A stretch of DNA of 64,000 bases from Paenalicyclobacillus macrosporangiidus (GTDB taxonomy: Bacteria; Bacillota; Bacilli; Alicyclobacillales; Alicyclobacillaceae). Location of the stretch: the NCBI RefSeq assembly GCF_900116805.1, contig NZ_FPBV01000002.1, positions 124,001 through 188,000 of the forward strand, in the 5' to 3' direction. This document shows, piece after piece, positions 10,922-20,756 of the stretch. The notes beneath the pieces were generated by a model that did no database searches, was not told the origin of the DNA, and saw only the letters and a program-made list of their open reading frames with translations. How positions within the stretch are numbered: position 1 is the stretch's first letter; each line of letters starts with the position of its first letter. A program made the position numbers and the translations under genes.

Positions 10922-12715
10922 TCATCGCCAACCGGTCAGCCGGTACACCCTGCACTCGTATGGCCGCAGACGGAACCGGTGGGGCGGATTCTCGTCCGCG
11001 ACGCCCTCCCCGTGGGGTTCGACCGGGTAATTGGCCAGCAGCAATTCCCCCCCTTGACACGGGACCGCCGGCGGCAGTTCGAACAACGGGCTGCCATCAA
11101 AGAAGTTGGCGACGACGAGCCAGCGTTCGTCCATGAAGGTACGCGTATACGCCCAGATCTCCTCATCCTCCGGCAGGAGGAGTTCGTACTTGCCGTAGAC
11201 CACCACCGGATGCTGCTTGCGCAATTGAATGAGGCGCCGGTAATGGTGGAAGATGGAGTTCGGATCCGCCATGGCCTGCCGCACGTTGATCTCCGGGTAA
11301 TTGGGATTGACCCGGATCCAGGGCGTCCCCGTCGTAAAACCGGCATTGGGGGAGTCATCCCATTGCATGGGGGTGCGTGCGTTATCCCTGCCCTTCAGGT
11401 GAATCACCCGCAAGATGGCGGCCGGATCCTCGCCCCCTTTGAGCACGCGTTCCTGCCAGAGGTTATGGATCTCCACGTCCCGATAGTCCTCGATGCGGTC
11501 GAACGCACAGTTGGTCATCCCGATTTCCTCGCCCTGGTAGATGTACGGCGTGCCCTGCATCATGTGCAGGACGGTCGCCAGCATTTTCGCCGACTCCACC
11601 CGGTAGGGACCGTCATTTCCAAACCGGGAGACCACCCGTGGCTGATCGTGGTTGCTCCAGTAGAGGCTGTTCCACGCCTTTCCGTACAGTTCGTCTTGCC
11701 ACCGGCTCATGACGGCCTTCAACTCGGTCAGGCGCCACGGCCTCGGCCGCCACTTGTCACCGTCCGTGGCGTCGATGCTCATGTGCTCGAATTGGAACAC
11801 CATGTTGAGCTCGTGCCGATCCTCGCCAGCGAACAGGAGGGCATGTTCCGTCGTGACGCCGCCCGTTTCTCCAACGGTCATGATGTCGTATTTGGAAAGG
11901 ATTTTCTCGTGCATTTCCCGCAGATAATCGTGCACCTTGGGTTGGTTCAGGAAATACTGGCCCCCCCAGGCGTACCGCTGGCCAGGCTGGGCCGGTGCGT
12001 CGGGCAAGCCCTCCGCTTTGGCAATGGCATTGATGACGTCCATGCGAAATCCGTCGATCCCCTTGTCGAGCCAGAACCGCATGATATCGAAGATGGCCTC
12101 GCGCACCTTCGGGTTTTCCCAATTCAAGTCCGGTTGACGGCGGCTGAACAGGTGCAGGTAGTACTGACCGGTCCGTTCGTCCCATGTCCAGGCCGGAACG
12201 CTGAAGTGAGAGAGCCAGTTGTTGGGTTCCCGTCCGTCCTTCCCGTCCCGCCAGATGTACCAGTCGCGGTACGGATTGTCCCTGGAGGATCTTGACGCCA
12301 CGAACCACGGGTGTTCGTCGGAGGTGTGGTTTGCCACCAGGTCCATCACCAGTTTCATCCCGCGCGCGTGCACCTGGCGCAACAGCTCGTCAAAATCGTC
12401 CAGGGTGCCAAACTCAGCCATAATCTTGCGGTAGTCGCGGATGTCATAGCCCATGTCGTCATTGGGCGAATCATAGATGGGGTTCAGCCACAACACGTCG
12501 ACGCCAAGGGTTTGCAGGTAATCTAGCCTGGCAATGATGCCGCGGAGGTCACCGATCCCGTCGCCATTGGTGTCCATGAACGATCTCGGGTAAATCTGGT
12601 ACACCACGACTTCCTTCCACCATGCCGGCCGGCAGGACTGCGGCTGAGCATTCGTCGATGTTGCCAAAGAGGTAGACACGGACTTCACGACCTCCTCAAC
12701 CGTTCTTGAGACCAC
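10922..12715 (-). CDS. GH13 oligo-1,6-glucosidase-like enzyme
   Basis: An intracellular alpha-glucosidase of glycoside hydrolase family 13: VYQIYPRSFMDTNGDGIGDL opens the barrel, the nucleophile is Asp226 in GFRMDVIN, the acid/base Glu283 in VGETGG, and Asp357 lies in SNHDQPR. The residue after the nucleophile is valine, which in this subfamily goes with alpha-1,6 bonds (isomaltose, panose), whereas threonine goes with maltose. It is the last gene of the lacI-importer operon, so it should hydrolyse the imported sugar. The start is uncertain: GTG 12715 has GAAGG ten bases upstream; GTG 12679 has GGAGG eleven bases upstream. Trehalose-6-phosphate hydrolase is a less likely reading. Confidence 0.9.
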   Translation of the reverse strand: MVSRTVEEVVKSVSTSLATSTNAQPQSCRPAWWKEVVVYQIYPRSFMDTNGDGIGDLRGIIARLDYLQTLGVDVLWLNPIYDSPNDDMGYDIRDYRKIMAEFGTLDDFDELLRQVHARGMKLVMDLVANHTSDEHPWFVASRSSRDNPYRDWYIWRDGKDGREPNNWLSHFSVPAWTWDERTGQYYLHLFSRRQPDLNWENPKVREAIFDIMRFWLDKGIDGFRMDVINAIAKAEGLPDAPAQPGQRYAWGGQYFLNQPKVHDYLREMHEKILSKYDIMTVGETGGVTTEHALLFAGEDRHELNMVFQFEHMSIDATDGDKWRPRPWRLTELKAVMSRWQDELYGKAWNSLYWSNHDQPRVVSRFGNDGPYRVESAKMLATVLHMMQGTPYIYQGEEIGMTNCAFDRIEDYRDVEIHNLWQERVLKGGEDPAAILRVIHLKGRDNARTPMQWDDSPNAGFTTGTPWIRVNPNYPEINVRQAMADPNSIFHHYRRLIQLRKQHPVVVYGKYELLLPEDEEIWAYTRTFMDERWLVVANFFDGSPLFELPPAVPCQGGELLLANYPVEPHGEGVADENPPHRFRLRPYECRVYRLTGWR

Positions 12716-12728
12716 TTCGAGATGACCT

Positions 12729-13559
12729 TCAACCCTTCACTGCACCGGCGGTGAGACCGGAGACGATCCATTTCCGGAACGCCGCGACCAACACCACAAT
12801 GGGCAGAATGGATAGGACAGACCCGGCAAAGATGTCCCCGTAAGGAACGTTGTACTGATCGCTGAACAACCCGATACCGACAGGGATGGTCCGCATGGTT
12901 TTCGACGCGTTGAACACCAGCGCCATGAAAAACTCGGTCCAAGCGGCGACGAACGTGAACACCGCGGTGGTGAAGATGCCCGGCGTCGTCAGGGGCAAAA
13001 AGATTCGCAGGAACGTCTGCCACACGGATGCCCCGTCCATTTTTGCCGCCTCCAACAACACCCCTGGCACCTGCAGGAAGTAGTTGCGCATGATCCAGAT
13101 CGCGAAGGGCAGGTTGAACGCGGTATACGGGACAATCAGCGCCTGATACGAGTTCAGCCAGCCGAGTGCCCGCATGAACATGTACAGGGGCGTCACGATG
13201 GCGATGGCCGGGAACATGGAGATGATCAGCAGGAAGATCAGCACCGGTGTCTTTCCGCGGACGGGAAGACGGGCGATCGCAAAACCGGCCATGCTGGACA
13301 ACATCACGACGAACAGCGTGGTCAAACAGGTGACAATGACGCTGTTCCGCAAGTATACGCCGAAGCCATACCGGAGGAATGCGTTTCGGTAGTGCTCAAG
13401 CGTCCAGTGCACCGGCCACGCCGTGGGCGGATACGCTGCCACTTCGCCCGTGGGCTTGAACGAGGTGACCACCATCCAATAGAAGGGCAACAAGATCAAC
13501 ACCAAGAACAACACCAGCACTGCGTAGCCGAGTCCTGTGCGCCAACGGCTTTCCACCAT
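12729..13559 (-). CDS. Sugar ABC transporter permease, MalG type
   Basis: A 276-residue permease with six predicted membrane segments. The cytoplasmic EAA loop is visible as EAAKMDGASVWQTFLRI-FLPLTTPG, the contact site for the ATPase. It is the MalG-like partner of the next gene; the start ATG 13559 is one base after the stop of that gene, so translation is coupled. With the lipoprotein and MalF-like permease it forms an importer of the carbohydrate CUT1 family. No ATPase gene is in the operon, so a shared MsmX-like ATPase probably powers it. Confidence 0.93.
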   Translation of the reverse strand: MVESRWRTGLGYAVLVLFLVLILLPFYWMVVTSFKPTGEVAAYPPTAWPVHWTLEHYRNAFLRYGFGVYLRNSVIVTCLTTLFVVMLSSMAGFAIARLPVRGKTPVLIFLLIISMFPAIAIVTPLYMFMRALGWLNSYQALIVPYTAFNLPFAIWIMRNYFLQVPGVLLEAAKMDGASVWQTFLRIFLPLTTPGIFTTAVFTFVAAWTEFFMALVFNASKTMRTIPVGIGLFSDQYNVPYGDIFAGSVLSILPIVVLVAAFRKWIVSGLTAGAVKG

Positions 13560-13560
13560 G

Positions 13561-14520
13561 TCACGCGCCCTCCTCGACCAATGCTCGAAATGCAGACAAG
13601 AAAATCAACGACAAGGTGAGCACCATGAGCACGGTGCTGACTGCCACCGCGGCCCCCACGCCGAAGTGCAGGTTCTGGAACAGCGCCTGCTCCCCCAATA
13701 CCGCCAGGGAAGTCGTGGCGTTCCCCGGTCCACCGCCGGTCAACACAAACGGCAGGTCAAATACGCCAAAGGCCTGGAGGATGCGAAACACCGCCGCCAG
13801 CGCGATTGACGACCGGAGCAGAGGAAAGGTGACCTTCCAAAAAACTGTCCATGGCCCTGCGCCGTCCATGACCGCCGCCTCATGGTACTCGGCGGGGATC
13901 ATCTGCAGGCCTCCCAGCAGGATGATGACGACGAAAGGCGTGGTCTTCCAGATGTCCGCCACCATCATCGACAAGACGGCGCCTGTCGAGGTCCCCGGCC
14001 AAGTCACCGGAGCCTGTATCAGATGCAAGGCCTGGAGAATCGCATTGAGCACACCATAGACGCCGTTGTAGATGTACGACCACATCTGGGCCGAAACGAC
14101 CGTGATCAACGACCAAGGGATGAGCATGACCACCAGCGACAGGTTCTTCAGCCGCTGTACCCGGTAAATGGCCAGAGCGATGAGCATTCCCAGAATCAAT
14201 TCGGCAAAAACGGTCACCACCGCGTAATAGGTCGTGAACCATGCACTGTGCCAGAATGCGCTGCTGTGCACCAGCGTCCCGTAGTTCGCCAGCCCTGTGA
14301 AACGCATGTCGTAACCGTTGACCGTCAGATGGACGTCATGGAAGCTCATCCAAACCGAGTAGAGGATGGGGAACACGGTCACTCCGGCCACCACCACAGC
14401 GGAGGGCAGCAGCATGAGATAACCCGCCCTGCGGTCCCCGTCCTGGTGTGTCCGGTGCCGTCGAACCCTGATCCTTCCAGAAACATCTGGTTGTCCCTCC
14501 GCCCCGGCCGCGTACGGCAT
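13561..14520 (-). CDS. Sugar ABC transporter permease, MalF type
   Basis: A 319-residue permease with six membrane segments after a charged amino-terminal tail of about 35 residues. The EAA loop reads EAAVMDGAGPWTVFWKV-TFPLLRSS. The start is ATG 14520, with GGAGGTGAGG upstream; the frame is open to 14595 but without a ribosome site. It forms a heterodimeric channel with the MalG-type neighbour, to which it is joined with a one-base gap. Confidence 0.93.
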   Translation of the reverse strand: MPYAAGAEGQPDVSGRIRVRRHRTHQDGDRRAGYLMLLPSAVVVAGVTVFPILYSVWMSFHDVHLTVNGYDMRFTGLANYGTLVHSSAFWHSAWFTTYYAVVTVFAELILGMLIALAIYRVQRLKNLSLVVMLIPWSLITVVSAQMWSYIYNGVYGVLNAILQALHLIQAPVTWPGTSTGAVLSMMVADIWKTTPFVVIILLGGLQMIPAEYHEAAVMDGAGPWTVFWKVTFPLLRSSIALAAVFRILQAFGVFDLPFVLTGGGPGNATTSLAVLGEQALFQNLHFGVGAAVAVSTVLMVLTLSLIFLSAFRALVEEGA

Positions 14521-14613
14521 GATCCTCACCTCCAAAACAGGACGGCGGAGTCCATGGATCTCCGCCGCTCCTCCTGCCTGCCTCCCCGAGTGCAACGGAC
14601 GGGATGGTTTGAC

Positions 14614-15942
14614 TTACAATCCACTGCCGCTGACCGCGGACTGCACCTGCTGCTGAGCCTTCTTCAAGGCGTCGTCCACAGACACACTGCCCGTCAGGGC
14701 CTGGTTGACGTTCGTGTAAATTGCCTGCGACACCTGCGGATAATTGGGCGTCTGTGCTGGACGCGGTACGAATTTCACCTTCGGAATCACGGAGAACACC
14801 GGGCTCAGCTGTGCGAGGGACGGATCCTGGGCCACCTGTTTGTTGGTTGGGATCTCACCGAAACGTTTCGCCAGGATGGACTGGGCGTCTGGACCGGTCA
14901 TCCAGTCCACGAAGGCCAACGCCGCCGCAAGGTTCTTGGTGTGCGGATTGACCATCAGGTCCCATCCTCCGACACAACTGTAACCTTCGCTGCCGCCGAA
15001 TGTCGGCAAGGCGACGACCCCCACCTTGCCGACGACCTTGGACTGCCCTGGTGTCTGCGAATTGTTCCACGCATACGTCCAGTTGCGAAGGAACGCCGCG
15101 TCCCCCTGATTGAACGCGTCCATCGTATCGTTCTCTTTGAAGGTGACCTCGCTCTTGGGGGAAACCCCCGATTGCACCAAATCCCTCAAAAACGACAGGG
15201 CCTTTTTCGCCGCGTCGGAGTCCAGGACAGGCTTGCCGCTGTCGTCCAACACACGGCCGCCCGCGTCCGCCAGGAACTCCGTGAAGTCACAGGTGAGTCC
15301 CTCGTAAGATGCTCCCTGCCAGACAAACCCGTATTTGACCAAGCCCTTTTGCTGCAGCGTCTTTGCCTCCTGTTCCACCTGCTCCCAACTTGTAGGAACC
15401 GGGAGATTGGCCTTTTCCAGCAGGTCCTTGCGGTAGAACAGGAATGCGGTATCCGCAAAGAAAGGCGCCGCGTAAATGTGGCCTTGGTACGTCGCACCTT
15501 CTACCAACCCGTCGGAGAATCGATCCCAGAAGTCCTTTGGCAATTTGTCATCCAACGGGAGTGCCAATTGCGCGTTTGCGAATTGCGCCGGCCAGATGAC
15601 ATCCGCCAGGTAAACGTCCGGTGTGGCCGAACCTCCGCCGATGGTGGTGGTCAAACTCGCCCGGTTCGTATCCGTGTCGCTGTTCTGGTCCTGCAATTCA
15701 ACGTGGATATTCGGGTGAGATTTTTCAAACGCGTCAATGAGTGCCTTCCGCAAACCCGTGTGCGTGATCGGGGGAGCTGCCCATACCACGGTTCCGCTCG
15801 CGTGACTCAGGTCGATGCTCCCGGCAGGGTTGGCATTCGTCGAATTCCCCGGCGTGTTCGCCGTCGTCTGCGCACTCCCGCAACCGGCCAGCAACATGCC
15901 TGCTGCAGCGGCCGACGACACCAATGCCAAGACAGGTTTCAT
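14614..15942 (-). CDS. Extracellular sugar-binding lipoprotein
   Basis: This 442-residue protein begins with a lipoprotein signal peptide ending in the lipobox LLAGC (Cys21), so it is anchored outside the membrane. The mature part has the type 1 extracellular solute-binding fold, with landmarks such as the IHVELQDQNSDTD strand, PTSWEQVEQEAKTLQ and DWMTGPDAQSILAKRFGEIP. It should capture an oligosaccharide, probably an alpha-glucan fragment given the neighbouring glucosidase, and deliver it to the two permeases. Its ribosome site, GGAGGGTGA, overlaps the region of the lacI stop codon 12 bases upstream. Confidence 0.92.
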   Translation of the reverse strand: MKPVLALVSSAAAAGMLLAGCGSAQTTANTPGNSTNANPAGSIDLSHASGTVVWAAPPITHTGLRKALIDAFEKSHPNIHVELQDQNSDTDTNRASLTTTIGGGSATPDVYLADVIWPAQFANAQLALPLDDKLPKDFWDRFSDGLVEGATYQGHIYAAPFFADTAFLFYRKDLLEKANLPVPTSWEQVEQEAKTLQQKGLVKYGFVWQGASYEGLTCDFTEFLADAGGRVLDDSGKPVLDSDAAKKALSFLRDLVQSGVSPKSEVTFKENDTMDAFNQGDAAFLRNWTYAWNNSQTPGQSKVVGKVGVVALPTFGGSEGYSCVGGWDLMVNPHTKNLAAALAFVDWMTGPDAQSILAKRFGEIPTNKQVAQDPSLAQLSPVFSVIPKVKFVPRPAQTPNYPQVSQAIYTNVNQALTGSVSVDDALKKAQQQVQSAVSGSGL

Positions 15943-15954
15943 AGGTCACCCTCC

Positions 15955-17001
15955 TCATGGTCGACTGTCCAGACCATCCAGAATGGGCCGCACCGACTCC
16001 CGTTCCACGATGTGGTGCGGCAGGTAGTGCACCCCGTGCTCCGCGCTGCTCAGATGGGGATGTTCGGTCAATTCGACCAAACGTTCCACCGCCCGGGCAC
16101 CGATCTCCCGAAACGGCTGCGCCACGGTGGTCAAGCGCGGTGTCAGCATCGAGGCGATCTGAAGATTGTCGAATCCCATGACGGACATGTCGTCCGGCAC
16201 TCGGAAACCGCGGTCGTTCAGGCAGCGAATCGCACCCAGGGCCATTTCGTCGCTCGCTGCCGCAACCGCCGTCAAACGAAGCTCACTCTGCCGTTCCAAC
16301 AACCGCTGCATCGAGGTATAACCGCTTTCCATCCTGTAATCGCCAAACTCCACACAGGCCTCTCCGCTTTCGAGTCCGAAATGGCGCACAGCCTGCAGGA
16401 ACCCTTCGTAGCGCTGCTGGCCGGTGATATCGTGCGGCATCTGCCCACCCAAAAATCCGATCCGCCGGTGTCCGCGTGTGACCAGGTAGGCCACCGCGTC
16501 GAAGACGGCTCTCCGCTCATCCACCTTGTAAGCGGACAGCGGCGTTTTCGCGAGGGACTCGGTGAGCGCCAGAACCACCGGGATGCCGATGCGTTGCAGC
16601 AACGGATCGGCATTTTCATCCAAGGTTTCACTGGTGTAGAGAATGCCGTCCACCTCGTGTTGCCGCATGAATGAAAACGCATCCAGAACGCGGTGTGCCG
16701 AATTTTCGGTGTTGAACATGAGAACCTTCCGACCGTGACGGGATGCCGCTTGTTCAATCCCGGCGTACAGTTCATTGAAGAACAGGTTGGTGATGCCGGG
16801 CACAATCAACCCAATCGTGTCCGTCCTCCGCACGCTCAGGCCGCGCGCGGCCGCACTCGGTTGAAAGTCCAACTCGTCCATCGACCGCCGAACCTTCTCG
16901 CGCGTGGCTGGATCCACCAATTCGGGTCGATTGAGGACGCGCGACACGGTTGCCGGTGACACCCCGGCATGCTTTGCCACGTCACGGATGGTCACCCGCA
17001 T
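15955..17001 (-). CDS. LacI-family transcriptional regulator
   Basis: A 348-residue repressor with the LacI helix-turn-helix at the very start (TIRDVAKHAGVSPATVSRVLN) followed by the hinge (PSAAARGLSVRRTDTIGLIVP) and a periplasmic-binding-protein-like sensor domain. It heads the importer-glucosidase operon and so probably controls itself and the operon in response to the imported sugar. The start ATG 17001 has GGGGGTGAG upstream; the frame is open to 17133 but the operator lies there. A perfect 15-bp palindrome upstream is the likely operator. Confidence 0.93.
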   Translation of the reverse strand: MRVTIRDVAKHAGVSPATVSRVLNRPELVDPATREKVRRSMDELDFQPSAAARGLSVRRTDTIGLIVPGITNLFFNELYAGIEQAASRHGRKVLMFNTENSAHRVLDAFSFMRQHEVDGILYTSETLDENADPLLQRIGIPVVLALTESLAKTPLSAYKVDERRAVFDAVAYLVTRGHRRIGFLGGQMPHDITGQQRYEGFLQAVRHFGLESGEACVEFGDYRMESGYTSMQRLLERQSELRLTAVAAASDEMALGAIRCLNDRGFRVPDDMSVMGFDNLQIASMLTPRLTTVAQPFREIGARAVERLVELTEHPHLSSAEHGVHYLPHHIVERESVRPILDGLDSRP

Positions 17002-17118
17002 TCCGCTCTCACCCCCATTTTGGCGATCTGCGTGCCGCCCCTCCGCCCCTGGCCGTCTCTTCACCGAAAAGCCACATCGTCCAGCGGAAACCCATGAAAC
17101 GCGGCACTGAAACCACGG

Positions 17119-17133
17119 ATGAAACAGTTTCAT
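17119..17133. promoter_or_regulatory. Probable operator of the LacI-type regulator
   Basis: ATGAAACAGTTTCAT is a perfect palindrome with an odd centre, placed downstream of the promoter and upstream of lacI. Further ATGAAA/TTTCAT half-sites occur within 60 bases (17140, 17157, 17175). LacI proteins usually bind such sites; which one this protein binds is inference. Confidence 0.6.
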
Positions 17134-17161
17134 AAATCGGTTTCATCCCGATTTCGATTTC

Positions 17162-17190
17162 ATGGTATAGCGCTTTCATGGCGTCGTCAA
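17162..17190 (-). promoter_or_regulatory. Promoter of the lacI-importer-glucosidase operon
   Basis: On the minus strand TTGACG (17185-17190) and TACCAT (17162-17167) are 17 bases apart. The leader to the lacI start is about 155 bases and contains the palindromic operator. Confidence 0.55.
17165..17178 (-). promoter_or_regulatory. Possible catabolite-responsive element (cre)
   Basis: TGAAAGCGCTATAC agrees with the Bacillus cre consensus TGWAARCGYTWNCW in 12 of 14 positions. It lies between the -35 and -10 boxes, where CcpA would repress. This fits a sugar-uptake operon. Confidence 0.5.
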
Positions 17191-17205
17191 GAGATGGGAG
17201 AAACC

Positions 17206-17233
17206 AAAAAGCCTTGGCCGAAGAGGCCAAGGC
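17206..17233 (-). terminator. Intrinsic terminator of the small membrane protein gene
   Basis: GCCTTGGCC TCTTC GGCCAAGGC is followed by TTTTT on the minus strand. It ends the upstream 99-residue gene and isolates the lacI promoter. Confidence 0.85.
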
Positions 17234-17274
17234 GGAGTGGGGGCGGAGGCCATTGACAGCCAGTGCCTTTTGAA

Positions 17275-17574
17275 TTACCGCTTGATGTACTGCGACAGGT
17301 TCAAGAGATCGACCACGATGATCAACAGTGCGGCCAGGTAGTACCAAATCAGGATCAAGAAGTGCGTCGGGTCGAGGGTCGTCAACCCGGCCAGCAGGAT
17401 GAGCGGCAAGATGTGGTACAGCAGCGGATGGGTCGCGGCGTTCGCCATCTCCTGCCAGCTACCCCGGCCCGTGAGCCCCTTGATGACCTGAACCACCAGG
17501 TTCACGCCCGTGAGGATGAGAACGCTCCAGAGGGCCACCAGCATCCCCAGATGGTGTGCAATCAGGGTCAACAT
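17275..17574 (-). CDS. Small integral membrane protein, unknown function
   Basis: This 99-residue protein has three hydrophobic segments (about residues 8-30, 50-66 and 72-90) and ends with a short polar tail (LNLSQYIKR). I recognise no family. The start ATG 17574 has GGAGG eight bases upstream. It lies 170 bases after pyk on the same strand and has its own strong terminator, so it may be the last gene of the pfkA-pyk transcript or a single gene. Confidence 0.75.
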   Translation of the reverse strand: MLTLIAHHLGMLVALWSVLILTGVNLVVQVIKGLTGRGSWQEMANAATHPLLYHILPLILLAGLTTLDPTHFLILIWYYLAALLIIVVDLLNLSQYIKR

Positions 17575-17674
17575 GCGGCATGCCTCCTTCGCATGAACGT
17601 GGAAGATGAATTCACTTCCACCCTATGCACAGGCTCCGGACATGCCACGGCGTTCCCCCATGTTCCACCGCGGG

Positions 17675-17703
17675 GCAGGCTGGGGCCGGCAGGGACAGCC
17701 TGC
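17675..17703 (-). terminator. Hairpin downstream of pyk
   Basis: GCAGGCTG and CAGCCTGC form an eight-base stem with a 13-base G/C-rich loop in the pyk-membrane protein gap. No T-run follows, so it may only weaken read-through. Confidence 0.35.
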
Positions 17704-17744
17704 GGTCAGCAAGCCAATGGCTCCCCCCCGCGCGGCCGACCGCC

Positions 17745-19499
17745 TCACAACACCTGGGCCCGGCCTTTGTACACCAGCCCGCGCTGCGGATCGACCGTGA
17801 TGAGCGCCCCATCTTCCACCTTCGCCAAGGCCCCTTGCGCCGACACGATGACCGGCTTGCCCAGGTTCAGGCCGACGATGGCCGCGTGAGAGGTCAGCCC
17901 GCCCTCCTCGGTGATGATGGCGGCCGCCCGCTCCATCGCCGGCACCAGATCCGCGTCGGTGCTGGTCGTGACGAGGATGCTCCCTTCCTTCGTCCGGGCC
18001 AGGATGTCCTCCGCGTTTCGCGAGACGACAGCCCGGCCGCTGACCGCCCTTTGGCCGATCCCGATGCCTTGTACCAACACCTCGCCGATGGTGTGGACCT
18101 TGATGAGGTTCGTCGTGCCGCGCTGACCGACGGGCACCCCGGCGATGATCAACACCAGGTCGCCGTGCTGGACCAGGCCTGCGTCGAGCGCGCCGTCGAC
18201 GGCCGTCTCCAGGACCTCGTCGGTGGTCGACGCCTCCCGCACCACCACCGGGTACACGCCCCAGGTCACCGTCAGCCGTCGGGCCACCTCCGGCCGCGGC
18301 GTCGCCGCGACGATGGGCGCAGCGGGCCGGTGTTTGGCCATCATCCGGGCGCTGTAGCCGGAGGTCGTCGCCGTCAGGATGGCTTTCACGCCCAGATCGG
18401 ATGCCATCGTCTGCGCCGCGTGGCCGATGACATCCGTGATGGCCCGCTCCACGCCCGTCTTGTGCCGGCCGGCGACCTCGTGCTCGGCGAGCGCCCGCTC
18501 GGCCCGCTCCGCAATCTGCGCCATCGTCCGGACCGCCTCCAGCGGGTAGCGGCCCGCCGCCGTCTCGCCGCTGAGCATGATGGCGTCCGTGCCGTCGAAG
18601 ATGGCGTTCGCCACGTCGCTTGCCTCCGCCCGCGTCGGCCGCGGGTTGCGCTGCATCGAGTCGAGCATCTGCGTCGCCGTGATGACCGGCTTGCCCGCCG
18701 CATTGCACAGGGCAATCATCCGCTTTTGCGCCAGCGGCACCTCTTCCGTCGGGACCTCCACGCCGAGATCGCCGCGGGCCACCATGATGCCGTCCGCCAC
18801 CTCGACAATCTCCGCGAGGCGGTCGAGGCCCTCCTGCGTCTCAATCTTCGCGATGATGTCCGCGTGGTAGTCCTGCTCCTCCAGCAGGCGCCGGACCTCG
18901 AGCACGTCAGCCGCCTTGCGCACGAACGAGGCCGCGATGAAATCCACGCCCTGCTCAATGCCAAATCGGATGTCCGCCGCGTCCTTCTCCGTCACACCAG
19001 GGATGCGAAGCGTCACGCCGGGGACGTTGATGCCCTTTCGGTCGCGCAGGATCCCGCCGTTGGTCACGCGGCAGACGATGTCCCGGCCCTCGACCCGCTC
19101 CACCACCAGGCCAATCAGGCCGTCGTCGATGCGGATGGGCGCGCCGGGGTACACATCTTCGACGAGCCCCTCGTACGAGATGGACACCCGCTCGGCCGTC
19201 CCATACTCCAGCGGATCGACCGTCAGGACGATGGTCGCTCCGTCCTTCAGCTCGGCCTGCCCGCCCTGGATCTTGCCGGTGCGGATCTTCGGCCCCTTGA
19301 TGTCGAGCATGATGCCCACGTGCTTGCCCACCCGCCGGGCCGCCTCGCGAATGCGGTCGATGCGCTGCTTATGCTCGTCATACGTGCCATGCGAAAAGTT
19401 CAGGCGCGCCACGTCCATGCCGGCGCGGATGAGCGCCTCCAACATCTCGGGCGACTCGCTGGCCGGCCCGATGGTGCATACGATCTTCGTTCTCCTCAT
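17745..19499 (-). CDS. pyk: Pyruvate kinase with C-terminal PEP-utilising-like domain
   Basis: It makes pyruvate and ATP from phosphoenolpyruvate and ADP, the last step of glycolysis. The 584-residue protein starts MRRTKIVCTIGPAS and shows the catalytic region MLDSMQRNPRPTRAE and SGETAAGRYP. It has the extra carboxy-terminal domain (GGLTSHAAIVGLNLGKPVIVS) that is found in Bacillus and Geobacillus enzymes and resembles the phosphohistidine domain of PEP-utilising enzymes. I choose ATG 19499, nine bases after AGGG, over the ATG two codons upstream, which is too close to it. It follows pfkA by 104 bases. Confidence 0.96.
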   Translation of the reverse strand: MRRTKIVCTIGPASESPEMLEALIRAGMDVARLNFSHGTYDEHKQRIDRIREAARRVGKHVGIMLDIKGPKIRTGKIQGGQAELKDGATIVLTVDPLEYGTAERVSISYEGLVEDVYPGAPIRIDDGLIGLVVERVEGRDIVCRVTNGGILRDRKGINVPGVTLRIPGVTEKDAADIRFGIEQGVDFIAASFVRKAADVLEVRRLLEEQDYHADIIAKIETQEGLDRLAEIVEVADGIMVARGDLGVEVPTEEVPLAQKRMIALCNAAGKPVITATQMLDSMQRNPRPTRAEASDVANAIFDGTDAIMLSGETAAGRYPLEAVRTMAQIAERAERALAEHEVAGRHKTGVERAITDVIGHAAQTMASDLGVKAILTATTSGYSARMMAKHRPAAPIVAATPRPEVARRLTVTWGVYPVVVREASTTDEVLETAVDGALDAGLVQHGDLVLIIAGVPVGQRGTTNLIKVHTIGEVLVQGIGIGQRAVSGRAVVSRNAEDILARTKEGSILVTTSTDADLVPAMERAAAIITEEGGLTSHAAIVGLNLGKPVIVSAQGALAKVEDGALITVDPQRGLVYKGRAQVL

Positions 19500-19603
19500 G
19501 CCCATTCACCCTTCATCCAAAGTCCAACGCGCGAGCGCCGCCAAGACCCTTGCCCCGCCCGGGCACAACCTGCCGTCCGCGCGGCCACCCGCGCCGCCGC
19601 GTC

Positions 19604-20599
<996 letters not shown>

Positions 20600-20724
20600 T
20601 CAGCGGATGTCGCGGAGGCTTCTGCTGGGTCTTGGTATACAGTTTGTACCCTTCTTCCGGCCTGGCCTCGCGGGAACACATTTTGCCCGCCTGGACATTT
20701 TTTGTCCCGTTTGATCCAGAAGGG

Positions 20725-20748
20725 GGTGCCCGCCGTCAGACGGGCACC
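20725..20748. terminator. Hairpin between accA and pfkA
   Basis: GGTGCCCG pairs with CGGGCACC around an eight-base loop, a few bases after accA. No T-run follows, so it may be a weak terminator or an RNA processing site in a read-through operon. Confidence 0.4.
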
Positions 20749-20756
20749 AAATCCGT

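Noticed and set aside
13882-16674. Long open frame on the plus strand (930 codons) opposite the sugar importer
   Set aside because: It crosses three well-supported genes and their signal peptide and lipobox; its composition is that of an antisense frame.
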